A stretch of DNA of 64,000 nt from an uncultured Muribaculaceae bacterium. GTDB taxonomy: Bacteria; Bacteroidota; Bacteroidia; Bacteroidales; Muribaculaceae. The notes under the pieces were generated by a model. It was not told the origin of the DNA. It saw only the letters and a list, made by a program, of their open reading frames with translations, and made no database searches. The stretch covers positions 41,428-105,427 of the forward strand of contig CAJUDL010000004.1 of NCBI GenBank assembly GCA_910585285.1, written 5' to 3'. Below, in pieces: positions 1-8,899 of the stretch; position 1 is the first letter of the stretch, and every line of letters begins with the position of its first letter. The translations under genes were made by a program, and so were the position numbers.

Positions 1-344
1 CGCAGGAGACCCCTGTAATATTTCTTGACGAACCGACAGCATTCCTTGATTATCCGAGCAAGGTTGAGATAATGCTTCTGCTGTATTCGCTGGCGCATAA
101 AATGAACAAGACAATATTTATGTCTACACATGATCTTGACATGGCGATGCAACTTTCCGACTGCATATGGCTTATGGATAAAAAGCTTGGGGTCAGAACG
201 GGCACACATGCCGAGCTGACGGAATCTGGAGACATCGAGCAATATTTCTTGCGACCCGGAATTAAATTCGATAAAAAGGATGGTCTTTTCAAAATTGATC
301 TTGCGATTAAGAAACAAGCTATAGACAACGAGACCGAATTATGA
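1..344 (+). CDS. ABC transporter ATP-binding protein, 3' end only
   Basis: This is the C-terminal ~113 residues of an ABC ATPase; the start lies before the window and the frame opens at base 3. It shows a Walker B/D-loop (VIFLDEPTAFLD, bases ~15-50) and the H-loop histidine in FMSTHDLD, then a short divergent tail. It overlaps cobB by ATGA (341-344), so it is translationally coupled to the cobalamin genes. That position suggests the ATPase of a cobalamin or metal-chelate importer (BtuD/FecE-like). The substrate is inferred only from context. Confidence 0.8.
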   Translation, partial: QETPVIFLDEPTAFLDYPSKVEIMLLLYSLAHKMNKTIFMSTHDLDMAMQLSDCIWLMDKKLGVRTGTHAELTESGDIEQYFLRPGIKFDKKDGLFKIDLAIKKQAIDNETEL

Positions 345-1693
345 AAAAGAAATCAGGCTTTGTAATAGCAGCCGTTTCTTCAGGGAGCGGTAAGACGACA
401 GTGACGAATGGTCTGTTGCGTGCATTTGTGCGAAAGGGACTGCATGTGGCTCCTTTCAAGACAGGTCCTGATTTTATTGATACGCAGTTCCACCGTATTG
501 CTGCAGGCTGCGACTCAATCAACCTTGATGTCTTTATGTTGGACGAGGATCATGTCAGATACCTTTTCGACAAATATGCGTCAGGCGGCGATGTGGCGGT
601 AATAGAGGGAGTGATGGGGTTGTTCGACGGTTATGACTGTCGCCAAGGAAGCGCGGCGCATATCGCAGAACTTACCGACATGCCGGTGGTTCTCGTAATC
701 AATGCCGCTTCATCAGCCTACTCTTTGGCAGCGGTGCTTTCCGGTTTTAAGAATTTTGATAAGCGAATAAAGATCGCCGGGGTAATATTCAATAATGTGG
801 CATCTGAAAATCATCTCCGTCTCCTTAAGACTGCTGCTGAAGATGCAGCAGTAACGTTCCTGGGATACTTGAAGAGGAATCCGAAGATGACAGTGCCATC
901 GCGACATTTAGGACTGTCGTTAGGTGATGACGACATGATTGAACATTTTGTCGATTGCGCTGCGGACGCGGTGGAGGAAGGCATAGATATCGATTTGTTA
1001 TTACACCTTACGAAGATAGATAAAGTTGCAAAAAACGTAGACACGTTGCCGGCGGATGAACGGAATGAAGGCGCGGGTTCTTTCCGCAAGATTGCAGTGG
1101 CATATGATGAAGCATTCAACTTTGTCTATCCGGAGAATCTCAGGGCGTTGGGTGAGAACCCACGTTTTGGAGGAGAGATAATTAAATTTTCTCCACTGCG
1201 CGATGCGCGGATGCCGGATGCTGATTTCCTTTATCTCCCCGGTGGTTATCCGGAACTCTATGCCGAGAGGCTTGCTGCGAATGCCACAATGAGAGAATCC
1301 ATCAAGGATTATATTGATCGCGGAGGATATGCTTTTGCCGAGTGTGGAGGTATGTTGTATCTTAGCGAAGAAATTGACGGTTATGAAATGTGCGGGTTGC
1401 TTCCCGTGAAGGCAACAATGACGAATGCCCGTCTGCATTTGGGTTATAGAACTGTAAAAACAAAAAACTTTACAATCCGCGGGCATGAATTTCATTATTC
1501 TTCCGTTATTGAGGATGAGACGCGGATAAAGGAATATCTATATCCGGCGAGGCAATTTGATGTAAGAGGTAATGAGGTCGATACTCCTGTTTACCGCTAT
1601 AAAAATGCTATTTCCGGGTATACTCATATGTATTGGGGAAATAACGATGTCGATATAAACGGATTTTATGAGGATTTATACACGCAGAGGTGA
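341..1693 (+). CDS. cobB: cobyrinic acid a,c-diamide synthase (CbiA/CobB)
   Basis: Amidates the a and c carboxylates of cobyrinic acid using glutamine and ATP. The 450-residue length fits the family. The N-terminal dethiobiotin-synthetase-like domain carries the P-loop SSGSGKTT (residues 13-20). The C-terminal class I glutaminase domain has YLPGGYPELY near residue 300, the nucleophile Cys in FAECGG (about Cys335) and a late His in GHEFHYS. It starts inside the previous gene (ATGA) and overlaps the next by 26 bp, so it is in a tightly coupled operon. No corrin-ring genes are visible here, so this segment covers late steps only. Confidence 0.93.
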   Translation: MKKKSGFVIAAVSSGSGKTTVTNGLLRAFVRKGLHVAPFKTGPDFIDTQFHRIAAGCDSINLDVFMLDEDHVRYLFDKYASGGDVAVIEGVMGLFDGYDCRQGSAAHIAELTDMPVVLVINAASSAYSLAAVLSGFKNFDKRIKIAGVIFNNVASENHLRLLKTAAEDAAVTFLGYLKRNPKMTVPSRHLGLSLGDDDMIEHFVDCAADAVEEGIDIDLLLHLTKIDKVAKNVDTLPADERNEGAGSFRKIAVAYDEAFNFVYPENLRALGENPRFGGEIIKFSPLRDARMPDADFLYLPGGYPELYAERLAANATMRESIKDYIDRGGYAFAECGGMLYLSEEIDGYEMCGLLPVKATMTNARLHLGYRTVKTKNFTIRGHEFHYSSVIEDETRIKEYLYPARQFDVRGNEVDTPVYRYKNAISGYTHMYWGNNDVDINGFYEDLYTQR

Positions 1694-2234
1694 TTCCGGA
1701 ACGACCGGAATACATGGAGGCATGAGGGTGCCGAAAACTGATGCCCGCATTGAAGCCAACGGCACGATAGATGAACTGAACAGTATCATCGGGATAGTCA
1801 GAAGTTTTATTGATGATGGCGAGAAGGATGATATACTTCGTGAGATTCAGATGAACCTGATGACAACGATGAGTATTGTCGCCACTCCATCTGAATTGCG
1901 TGACATAAATCCTCGTCGGTTGCCTGCTGACGCTGTGGAATCTTTAGAGATGAAACTTGATGCCATTACGGAGAAGGGTTGTATGAGCCAGGAGTTTGTA
2001 CTTCCGGGTGGATGTAAGGCTGCGGCATTCCTTCATCAGGCACGCACGGTTTGCCGACGTGCCGAACGACAGTTATGGCGCTTGAATGAACAGGATAAGG
2101 TGGATGAGGATGTGATGAGATATGTTAACCGTCTCTCTGATCTGTTCTTCGCAATGGCTCGGGAGGTCAATTGCGACGAGGGGGTGGATAATGAGAGATG
2201 GAAACGATTCGGGAAAGCCGGTTTATTGGAATGA
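1668..2234 (+). CDS. pduO: ATP:cob(I)alamin adenosyltransferase, PduO type
   Basis: Transfers the 5'-deoxyadenosyl group of ATP to cob(I)alamin or a cobyrinate intermediate. The N-terminal TRRGDSGTTG motif (residues 5-14) is the PduO-family ATP-binding loop. EANGTIDELNS and the C-terminal RLSDLFFAMAREVN are also family hallmarks. Length (188 residues) is normal. It begins 26 bp inside cobB and ends on an ATGA overlap with cobQ. The position between cobB and cobQ agrees with adenosylation taking place between a,c-diamidation and the remaining amidations. Confidence 0.92.
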   Translation: MRIYTRRGDSGTTGIHGGMRVPKTDARIEANGTIDELNSIIGIVRSFIDDGEKDDILREIQMNLMTTMSIVATPSELRDINPRRLPADAVESLEMKLDAITEKGCMSQEFVLPGGCKAAAFLHQARTVCRRAERQLWRLNEQDKVDEDVMRYVNRLSDLFFAMAREVNCDEGVDNERWKRFGKAGLLE

Positions 2235-3760
2235 CAATGAAAAAACTAAAACCCATAATGCTCGGAGGCACGGGCAGCGATGTCGGCAAAAGTGTGTTGG
2301 TGGCAGGGCTGTGCCGCATATTTCTACAAGACGGATATCAGCCGGCTCCTTTCAAGGCGCAGAATATGGCGCTGAATTCATATGTTACCCCCGACGGACT
2401 TGAGATCGGGCGCGCACAGGCTGTGCAGGCTGAGGCAGCGGGAGTGGAATGCATGGCGGAGATGAATCCGGTGCTTCTTAAACCATCAGGCAACAGAACT
2501 TCGCAGGTGGTACTCAATGGCGTGCCTGTCGGCAACAAGGATGCTTACGATTATTTCAAGAAAGAAAACAAGGAACCGCTGCGGAAGGAAGTGCAAGCGG
2601 CTTTCGACAGATTGAGCGCAAAATACAATCCTATCGTGATGGAGGGAGCCGGCAGTATTGCTGAGTTGAATCTCCGCGACACAGATATTGTGAATATGTC
2701 GATGGCAAGTTATGCGGATGCTACCGTGATACTCGTTGCGGATATCGACCGTGGCGGTGTTTTCGCTTCAGCTTATGGGTCGATCATGCTTCAAAGCGAA
2801 GAAGACAGACGCCTTATAAAGGGGATTATTGTGAATAAGTTTCGCGGTGATGAGAAACTTTTTGAAACAGGTCGCAAACTGATGGAGGATATTTGCGGTG
2901 TGCCTGTAATCGGAGTTGTGCCTTATCTCGATGATATTCATATCGAGGAGGAGGATTCTGTGTCGCTGATGAAGAAATCCACTACACATACGGAAGATAA
3001 TAAGATAAATGTGGCTGTGGTGGCTACTCCGCATCTTTCGAATTTTACTGATTTCGACACTATATCGCGTGATTCGCGGGTTCACCTTTATTTCACTTCC
3101 GATCCCGAGGAATTGAAGTCGGCTGATGTGATTATTCTCCCCGGGAGCAAGAACACTATTTCGGATTTGCGTGCTATCCGTGAGAATGGTTGCGCGCAGG
3201 GGGTTATAGAAGCTTCACGTTGCGGACGCACGGTGATGGGGATTTGCGGCGGTTACCAAATGATGGGTGAGGAAGTCGACGATCTGGATGGGGTAGAGGG
3301 AGAGATAACTTCAGAGCAGGGATTGGGATTGCTTCCTGCGAGAACAGTGCTCAAGGGGTGCAAAACCGTAAGACGTGTGGAATTTACCATGAACGGATGT
3401 GATGATGGCGGAAATGTTATCAATGAGGGTTACGAAATTCATATGGGCGAGACCGTAGTATCTCCCTCGGCACAATCTTTGGTAACTAAGATTGATGGTG
3501 AAAAAGATGGATGTCTTATCGGCGACAGGATTATGGGAAGCTACATACATGGTATTCTTGATAATCCCGGAGTTATTGATTTATTGCTCAAACCTCACGC
3601 AGAAAAGAAAGGGTTGCCTTTGAAAGGGAATGTGGAACCTTATCACAAATATAAGGAAAGGCAGTATGATGCCCTTGCTGAGAGATTGAGAGGATGTCTC
3701 GACATTGATTTTTTATATAAAATAATGCGAGAGGATAGTAAAGGAGGGGAGGAAGAATGA
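2231..3760 (+). CDS. cobQ: cobyric acid synthase
   Basis: Glutamine-dependent amidation of the b, d, e and g carboxylates of adenosylcobyrinic a,c-diamide. The N-terminal ATPase domain has GGTGSDVGKS, and the C-terminal glutaminase domain has the Cys in MGICGGYQMMG. I chose ATG 2231 because it makes a clean ATGA overlap with the upstream stop; 2237 (MKKLK) is also possible, and a start at 2198 would add 11 unrelated residues. Length from 2231 is 509 residues, normal for CobQ. The 3' end also overlaps cobD by ATGA. Confidence 0.94.
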   Translation: MTMKKLKPIMLGGTGSDVGKSVLVAGLCRIFLQDGYQPAPFKAQNMALNSYVTPDGLEIGRAQAVQAEAAGVECMAEMNPVLLKPSGNRTSQVVLNGVPVGNKDAYDYFKKENKEPLRKEVQAAFDRLSAKYNPIVMEGAGSIAELNLRDTDIVNMSMASYADATVILVADIDRGGVFASAYGSIMLQSEEDRRLIKGIIVNKFRGDEKLFETGRKLMEDICGVPVIGVVPYLDDIHIEEEDSVSLMKKSTTHTEDNKINVAVVATPHLSNFTDFDTISRDSRVHLYFTSDPEELKSADVIILPGSKNTISDLRAIRENGCAQGVIEASRCGRTVMGICGGYQMMGEEVDDLDGVEGEITSEQGLGLLPARTVLKGCKTVRRVEFTMNGCDDGGNVINEGYEIHMGETVVSPSAQSLVTKIDGEKDGCLIGDRIMGSYIHGILDNPGVIDLLLKPHAEKKGLPLKGNVEPYHKYKERQYDALAERLRGCLDIDFLYKIMREDSKGGEEE

Positions 3761-4773
3761 TCGAAGGGCATGGAGATGATCTCTATCGGTTTGGAGACAA
3801 GGTAAAATATAATTTCAGCACGAATATAATCTCCGGTGTGGATCACACGGGATTGATACGTCATCTGCAGTCGGTAATGACTAAAATCGGCAGCTATCCC
3901 GAGCCGGCACCTTTTTCTCTTGAGAGAAAGATAGCCGACAAAATAGGTGTGGATGCCGCAAACGTGGTTGTGACCAATGGCGCTACAGATGCAATGTATC
4001 GTATCGCGCATATATTCGAAAGATGTAAATCGGCAATAAGGGTTCCGACATTCCGGGAGTATCAGGATGCTTGTCGCTCCTTTCAGCACGACATCCTTTT
4101 TGTAAAGGATATTAATGAGATATCGGATGATACAGATCTCATTTGGTTGTGCAATCCAAATAATCCCACGGGAGAGGTATTGGGTAAATCTTTAATACTT
4201 GATCTGGCGAACAGTCAGAAATCGTATAAAGACTCATGGATAGTCGTTGATCAGGCATATGCTGACTATACTTTGGAAAAAGTTCTGACTCCACTGGAAG
4301 CGGTTAATGCCGGTAACATAGTGCTGATGAGTTCGCTGACCAAGCGGTATGCCGTGCCTGGCTTGAGGATAGGTTATATTGTAGCGGATGAGAAGATTGC
4401 TGATACCATACGAGCAAAGGGGATGCCTTGGGCGGTAAATACGCTTGCCATTGAGGCAGGAAGGTATCTACTTGACAAGGATGAGGACTATGTGATAGAT
4501 GCCGGAGGGTTGCATTCGGAAGCGTTACGCATAACCGATGCATTGCGAGATATGGGTATTGTATGCACTCGGACAGACTGTAATTTCATATTATGCCGCC
4601 TGCCGGATGGTAAGGCTTCAGATCTTAAATCTTGGCTTGTGGAGAATCATGGCATACTGATAAGGGATGCGTCAAATTTTGAGAGCCTTGATGAAAGATA
4701 TTTCCGTGTGGCTGCACAGAATAAAGCGCAGAATGATTTATTGATAAATGCAATTAAGGAATGGATCAGTTGA
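3757..4773 (+). CDS. cobD: L-threonine-O-3-phosphate decarboxylase (PLP enzyme)
   Basis: Class I aminotransferase fold. In this family CobD makes (R)-1-amino-2-propanol phosphate, the linker of the nucleotide loop. The N-terminus GHGDDLYRFG is the family's typical opening, WLCNPNNPTGE is the PLP-site Asn loop, and the Schiff-base Lys is K196 in SSLTKRYAVPGLRIGY. Histidinol-phosphate aminotransferase is the nearest alternative, but the neighbours cobQ (ATGA overlap) and cbiB (13-bp overlap) favour CobD. It needs threonine phosphate as substrate; see the ApgM-like gene at 31139. Confidence 0.88.
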   Translation: MIEGHGDDLYRFGDKVKYNFSTNIISGVDHTGLIRHLQSVMTKIGSYPEPAPFSLERKIADKIGVDAANVVVTNGATDAMYRIAHIFERCKSAIRVPTFREYQDACRSFQHDILFVKDINEISDDTDLIWLCNPNNPTGEVLGKSLILDLANSQKSYKDSWIVVDQAYADYTLEKVLTPLEAVNAGNIVLMSSLTKRYAVPGLRIGYIVADEKIADTIRAKGMPWAVNTLAIEAGRYLLDKDEDYVIDAGGLHSEALRITDALRDMGIVCTRTDCNFILCRLPDGKASDLKSWLVENHGILIRDASNFESLDERYFRVAAQNKAQNDLLINAIKEWIS

Positions 4774-5717
4774 GTAGTCATTGGATGGAATATATAATAG
4801 CGGTGTCACCGTTGTTGCTTGGTTGGATACTTGACCGTATTTTGGGTGATCCAAGCTGGCTTCTTCATCCTGTGGTTGGTTATGGAAAAATAATATCTTT
4901 TTTCGAACATCGGTTGAATATCGGTGAAGGTAGAAAGGTGAAAGGCGCAGTGATGGCGATATTCCTTGTCCTTTTTGTGTTCATGATAGTATGGTTTGTG
5001 CTTCTGCTTTTGTCTCCTTTCCCCTTGGTCAAGATTTTTGTTGAAACGGTCGGTGTTTTCTATTGCCTTGCTGGCACGACGCTTTCGCAAGAGGTGAAGA
5101 TGGTTTTTAAAGCATGTGGAGAAGGACTCGCCGTTGCAAGAAAGCAGATTGCACGAATAGTTGGTCGCGACACGGGATCGCTTGACGAACAGGAGATCAA
5201 GACGGCAGCCCTGGAAACTCTTGCCGAGAATCTCAGTGATGGCGTTATTGCTCCGATGTTCTGGTATTTGCTGCTTGGTTTGCCGGGAATGATGGCATAC
5301 AAGATGGTGAATACGCTCGATTCGATGATTGGATATAAAAACGAAAGATATAAGGATTTCGGTTGCTTTGCAGCGAAGATGGATGATGTTGCCAATTATA
5401 TTCCGGCGCGTCTCACCTCATTTCTGATGATTCTTTCCGCCGGACGGATGTCACTTTTCAGATTTGTGAAAAAATATGGACGTTGCCATGCCAGTCCTAA
5501 TTCAGGTTGGCCCGAGGCAGCCTTGGCAGGAATCCTTGACTGCCGCTTCGGGGGCACACATGATTACTTCGGGGAGGCTGTCTATAAACCCTACATCGGC
5601 TCCAATCCCAAGTTACTGACAGACTCTGATCTCCACATCTCCCTGAGCGTTTGCCTTCGCGCCGAACTCCTTATGCTGCTCCTCTGCCTTCTCCTCCGCG
5701 GCTATATCCTACTTTAA
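4761..5717 (+). CDS. cbiB: adenosylcobinamide-phosphate synthase, membrane protein
   Basis: Attaches aminopropanol (phosphate) to adenosylcobyric acid. Family signatures are the N-terminal DRILGDPSWLLHPVVGYG and the central ETLAENLSDGVIAPMFWY and KMVNTLDSMIGYKN. Several hydrophobic segments (roughly residues 10-25, 65-90, 165-180 and the last 20) mark an inner-membrane protein. It starts 13 bp inside cobD and closes the plus-strand cobalamin operon. Fifteen bp further on, the convergent higA gene ends. Confidence 0.92.
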   Translation: MDQLSSHWMEYIIAVSPLLLGWILDRILGDPSWLLHPVVGYGKIISFFEHRLNIGEGRKVKGAVMAIFLVLFVFMIVWFVLLLLSPFPLVKIFVETVGVFYCLAGTTLSQEVKMVFKACGEGLAVARKQIARIVGRDTGSLDEQEIKTAALETLAENLSDGVIAPMFWYLLLGLPGMMAYKMVNTLDSMIGYKNERYKDFGCFAAKMDDVANYIPARLTSFLMILSAGRMSLFRFVKKYGRCHASPNSGWPEAALAGILDCRFGGTHDYFGEAVYKPYIGSNPKLLTDSDLHISLSVCLRAELLMLLLCLLLRGYILL

Positions 5718-5731
5718 TAAGATGGATTACA

Positions 5732-6076
5732 TTATAGAATTGCAGCGATCTTGCGAATATTAGCGATACGTTTCATAAATGATGGATCGTGCTGGATTTT
5801 TCCTTTGTTGTAGGCAGATTGAAGATTCATCCAGAAATCAGCGTCGATATCTAATGCTGCTTCAATCATCATTGCATATTCGATAGTGAAATCGCGCTTA
5901 CCGTTTATCAATTCGTTTAGTAAAGAAACTTTAACGCCTATTTCATTTGCCAACTTTGTTTGAGTGATACCTCTACACTCCAACTCCTCTCTGAGTATTT
6001 CACCCGGATGGGTAGGCTCAAAGGGTATGAGATTATTGGCAATCATTTTTTTGTCAACACCTGGAAGAGTAATCAT
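5732..6076 (-). CDS. higA: HigA-family antitoxin (XRE helix-turn-helix)
   Basis: The 114-residue protein has PTHPGEILREEL, the standard opening of HigA antitoxins, then a helix-turn-helix (ITQTKLANEIGVKVSLLNEL). It would neutralise the upstream toxin and repress its own operon. I chose ATG 6076, one base after the toxin stop; the longer frame from TTG 6106 overlaps the toxin and adds non-family residues. This is the usual HigBA order, toxin first. The pair sits in the gap between the two cobalamin operons. Confidence 0.88.
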   Translation of the reverse strand: MITLPGVDKKMIANNLIPFEPTHPGEILREELECRGITQTKLANEIGVKVSLLNELINGKRDFTIEYAMMIEAALDIDADFWMNLQSAYNKGKIQHDPSFMKRIANIRKIAAIL

Positions 6077-6077
6077 A

Positions 6078-6395
6078 TCAGTCGTAATGGTTTGAGAGTT
6101 CAACAATATTGCAAATGGTTATCATTGGTTTTTCTCTGTCAGCATCAAGTGTAAATTCGATACGGTATTTGTTATTGACACGAATAGAATAACGCCCCGT
6201 CTTATCTCCTGTCAATGCTTCAAAGTTTAATGAATTAAACTTGTATAATGTTTCTGGAGATGGCGCAGCCATTAACATTTCGATGCGCTTTTGATAGCGA
6301 TTCACAATGTCCGGTTGAAAGCGATGCTTTTTGTCGGATGTGCGTCCTGTTTCAAAGAGTTCGCGCAAGTATGTTTGTTCAAATATGACGACCAT
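6078..6395 (-). CDS. higB: HigB/RelE-type toxin, mRNA interferase
   Basis: A 105-residue basic protein of the RelE/ParE superfamily. LYKFNSLNFEALTGDKTGRYSIRVNNKYRIEF carries the conserved HigB core, in which the R and K residues near GRYSIRVN and KYRIEF usually form the active site. These toxins cut mRNA on the ribosome. The gene is first in a two-gene operon with higA and has an exact -7 element and a palindromic operator upstream (6413-6454). It looks intact. Confidence 0.88.
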   Translation of the reverse strand: MVVIFEQTYLRELFETGRTSDKKHRFQPDIVNRYQKRIEMLMAAPSPETLYKFNSLNFEALTGDKTGRYSIRVNNKYRIEFTLDADREKPMITICNIVELSNHYD

Positions 6396-6412
6396 ATGCT
6401 ATTATTACGCTG

Positions 6413-6454
6413 CAAAGTTACTAATTGTTTTTTAATTTTCACAAATTTGTGAAA
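6413..6454 (-). promoter_or_regulatory. higBA promoter with overlapping palindromic operator
   Basis: Read on the minus strand, TAACTTTG (6420-6413) matches the Bacteroidota -7 form, and TTTG (6445-6442) lies 21 nt upstream as the -33 box. The -33 box is inside a perfect 18-bp palindrome, TTTCACAAATTTGTGAAA (6437-6454). A HigA dimer bound there would cover the -33 element, giving autorepression. Transcription would start about 10 nt before the higB ATG. Confidence 0.75.
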
Positions 6455-6496
6455 GGAGAATGTGGTAAAAAGGAAGTTAAATCGAAAAAATTTGTT

Positions 6497-6504
6497 TAAA
6501 TTTG
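6497..6504 (+). promoter_or_regulatory. putative -7 element of the ABC exporter operon
   Basis: TAAATTTG is an exact TAnnTTTG match, 25 bp before the ATPase start. No good -33 TTTG is seen 19-21 nt upstream, so the promoter is weak or activator-dependent. Confidence 0.4.
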
Positions 6505-6529
6505 TAATCTTAATTAAGAGTTATAACTA

Positions 6530-7501
6530 ATGAGCAATTTACTGGAAGCTAACGGTATTGTGAAGAACTATACCGGGCACAAGGCACTGGATGATGTGAC
6601 TGTCCATGTGCCTGAAGGTAGTGTCTACGGTCTGTTGGGACCAAACGGCGCAGGAAAAACTACCCTGATACGTATAATCAACCATATTACCGCTCCCGAT
6701 GCCGGAGAAGTGATATTTGATGGAAAACCGCTTACTGCTGACGATGTAAAATACATAGGTTACCTGCCGGAAGAGAGAGGTCTCTATAAAAAGATGAAGG
6801 TTGGGGAGCAGGCTGTCTTCTTTGCGCGTCTTAAAGGTCTGAGCAAACATGACGCGGAGGTGCGCCTCCGGGAATGGTTCCAGCGTCTTGAAATAGATAA
6901 TTGGTGGAACAAGAAAGTGGAGGAACTCTCAAAGGGTATGGCACAGAAAGTGCAGTTTATAATCACTGTGCTACACCAGCCGAAACTCTTGATTTTCGAT
7001 GAACCCTTTTCCGGTTTTGATCCTATAAATGCAAACATCCTGAAGCGCGAGATATTGAGATTGCGTGATGAAGGGGCTACCGTGATTTTCTCTACTCACA
7101 ACATGAACAGCGTTGAGGAGCTGTGTGATCATATCACTCTGATAAACAAATCGCACAATATTCTGACGGGTAACGTGGAGGAATTGCGGCGATCTTTCGG
7201 TGGCAACAGATTCCGTATCACTTTTGAAGGAGATCGAGCACCCTTGACAGAGGCTATAACTCCGTTAGTATCGTATATCGGTGAGGATGAGGAGGAGAAT
7301 AAGTCGGTAGGACAGTCGTTGATCGTAGAGCTTGCCGATAAGGGAGCAAGACGCGAACTCATAGACAAGGCGAACAAGTCTACCGAGCTTCTTGGCTTTG
7401 AGCCTCTTCTTCCGTCAATCAACAATATATTCATTAATGCCGTGCGTAATTCTACGGAGTCTGCATCCGAAATTCATCCGCCGGTTTTCAAAAACTTATA
7501 A
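6530..7501 (+). CDS. ABC-2 exporter ATP-binding protein (NatA/YhaQ-like)
   Basis: A 323-residue ABC ATPase. Walker A is GLLGPNGAGKTTL, the signature is LSKGMAQKVQ, Walker B is LLIFDEPFSGFDP and the H-loop is FSTHNM. A C-terminal ~90-residue extension resembles the DUF4162 tail of NatA/YhaQ-type ATPases. It pairs with the permease 2 bp downstream. The likely role is export of a lipid, peptide, ion or drug; the substrate cannot be read from the sequence. Confidence 0.88.
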   Translation: MSNLLEANGIVKNYTGHKALDDVTVHVPEGSVYGLLGPNGAGKTTLIRIINHITAPDAGEVIFDGKPLTADDVKYIGYLPEERGLYKKMKVGEQAVFFARLKGLSKHDAEVRLREWFQRLEIDNWWNKKVEELSKGMAQKVQFIITVLHQPKLLIFDEPFSGFDPINANILKREILRLRDEGATVIFSTHNMNSVEELCDHITLINKSHNILTGNVEELRRSFGGNRFRITFEGDRAPLTEAITPLVSYIGEDEEENKSVGQSLIVELADKGARRELIDKANKSTELLGFEPLLPSINNIFINAVRNSTESASEIHPPVFKNL

Positions 7502-7503
7502 AA

Positions 7504-8754
7504 ATGCAACTTTCTTTAATTATACAGAGAGAATATCTCGAGCGGGTGCGCCGCAAGAGTTTTATTATAACCACAGTTCTCATGCCTATTATAATGATAG
7601 GTATGATGGTGTTCCCTGCCTTAATTGCAATATGGTCGGGACCGGAGAAGAAAACTATAGCCGTGGTGGATCCTGCCGGAATTATTGGTCAGGGGTTGCC
7701 TTCGGAAGGGGAGCTGTCTTTCCAAGCGGTGGATATGTCGGTAGAAGAGGCTAAAGCCGATGACAAATTTGACGGAGTACTCGTGATTGGAGAAAACCTG
7801 ATCAATGATGACACAGACGCATCGCTCTTTACACGTGAGGCTGTAAGTATGAATACCGAGCAGTCGATTTCAGGAGAATTGTCACGCATTGTAGAGCAGA
7901 AAAGACTCGCGCAATATGATATTGCCGATCTCGACCAGATAATTGCCGCGGTGCAGGCAAACGTGAGGATGCAGACATTCACGATGGGTGACGACGGTGA
8001 GAAAGAGACTTCCTCAATGGCTTCGTATCTTATCGGCATGGTGATGATGATGGTTCTCTATATGTTCATTCTCATGTATGGTCAGATGGTAATGACCTCC
8101 ATCATTGAAGAGAAAGCCAATCGAGTTCTCGAAGTAGTGGTATCTTCCGTAAAGCCGTTTACTCTGATGATGGGCAAGATTCTCGGTATCGGATTTGTAG
8201 CTTTGACGCAGATTGTGATATGGGCTTTCCTGCTACTCGCTTTCACCATGTGGGGCTTGCCTGCTATTCTGAGCTACGCCTCCAATATGGATGCCGACAC
8301 ACTTTCGCTTATTCTCGGTATCGGTAATCCTGCTTATATCATGAAACTGTTTGGATGCATGACCCTCTTCCTGATCGGGGGGTATCTCTTCTATTCCTCC
8401 ATCTACGCAGCGATTGGAAGTTCTGTCGACAACATCCAGGATGCGAGTCAGCTTACATCTTTCGCCGTGATGCCGATTATTATCGGTCTACTCATTGCCA
8501 TTACAGTAGTGAATGATCCAACATCTCAGTTGGCATTCTGGTCATCAATGATACCGTTTACATCTCCAATGGTTATGATGGCTCGTATGCCATTCGGAGT
8601 GCCGGGGTGGGAGCTTGCCGTATCAGCTGTGGTTCTCTTCCTCTCTGTGTTATTCATGATATGGCTCAGCGCAAAAATCTATCGTGTAGGAATCTTCATG
8701 TATGGCAAGAAACCGAACATAAAGGAGCTGATAAAATGGGCTAAATACAAATAA
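7504..8754 (+). CDS. ABC-2 type permease (NatB/YhaP-like)
   Basis: A 416-residue inner-membrane protein. One hydrophobic helix lies near residues 21-45, followed by a large extracytoplasmic region (about 45-175) and then a cluster of five to six helices (about 180-400). IIEEKANRVLEVVVSSVKP is the conserved ABC-2 permease loop. It forms a two-gene operon with the ATPase. No peptide-processing gene is adjacent that would suggest a substrate. Confidence 0.85.
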   Translation: MQLSLIIQREYLERVRRKSFIITTVLMPIIMIGMMVFPALIAIWSGPEKKTIAVVDPAGIIGQGLPSEGELSFQAVDMSVEEAKADDKFDGVLVIGENLINDDTDASLFTREAVSMNTEQSISGELSRIVEQKRLAQYDIADLDQIIAAVQANVRMQTFTMGDDGEKETSSMASYLIGMVMMMVLYMFILMYGQMVMTSIIEEKANRVLEVVVSSVKPFTLMMGKILGIGFVALTQIVIWAFLLLAFTMWGLPAILSYASNMDADTLSLILGIGNPAYIMKLFGCMTLFLIGGYLFYSSIYAAIGSSVDNIQDASQLTSFAVMPIIIGLLIAITVVNDPTSQLAFWSSMIPFTSPMVMMARMPFGVPGWELAVSAVVLFLSVLFMIWLSAKIYRVGIFMYGKKPNIKELIKWAKYK

Positions 8755-8823
8755 CCTGAATGCTTTTACAAAGTTCCGACAAATATTAACGGTCGTTTCC
8801 GGGACATAGTGGAGATATAGACA

Positions 8824-8858
8824 GCGGCAATCTCGTCATATTGAACTGAGATTGCCGC
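8824..8858 (+). terminator. stem-loop between convergent genes
   Basis: GCGGCAATCTC (8824-8834) pairs perfectly with GAGATTGCCGC (8848-8858). The tail on the plus strand is only moderately T-rich. It lies between the exporter operon and the convergent rloB remnant, so it is a likely transcription end for the exporter. Confidence 0.5.
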
Positions 8859-8899
8859 CGTTATGTTAATATCTTTCTACATTATTCATAATTTTCAAA

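Noticed and set aside
6530..8754. ABC pair as a bacteriocin exporter
   Set aside because: No precursor peptide or peptidase domain nearby; the pair is a generic NatAB-like exporter.
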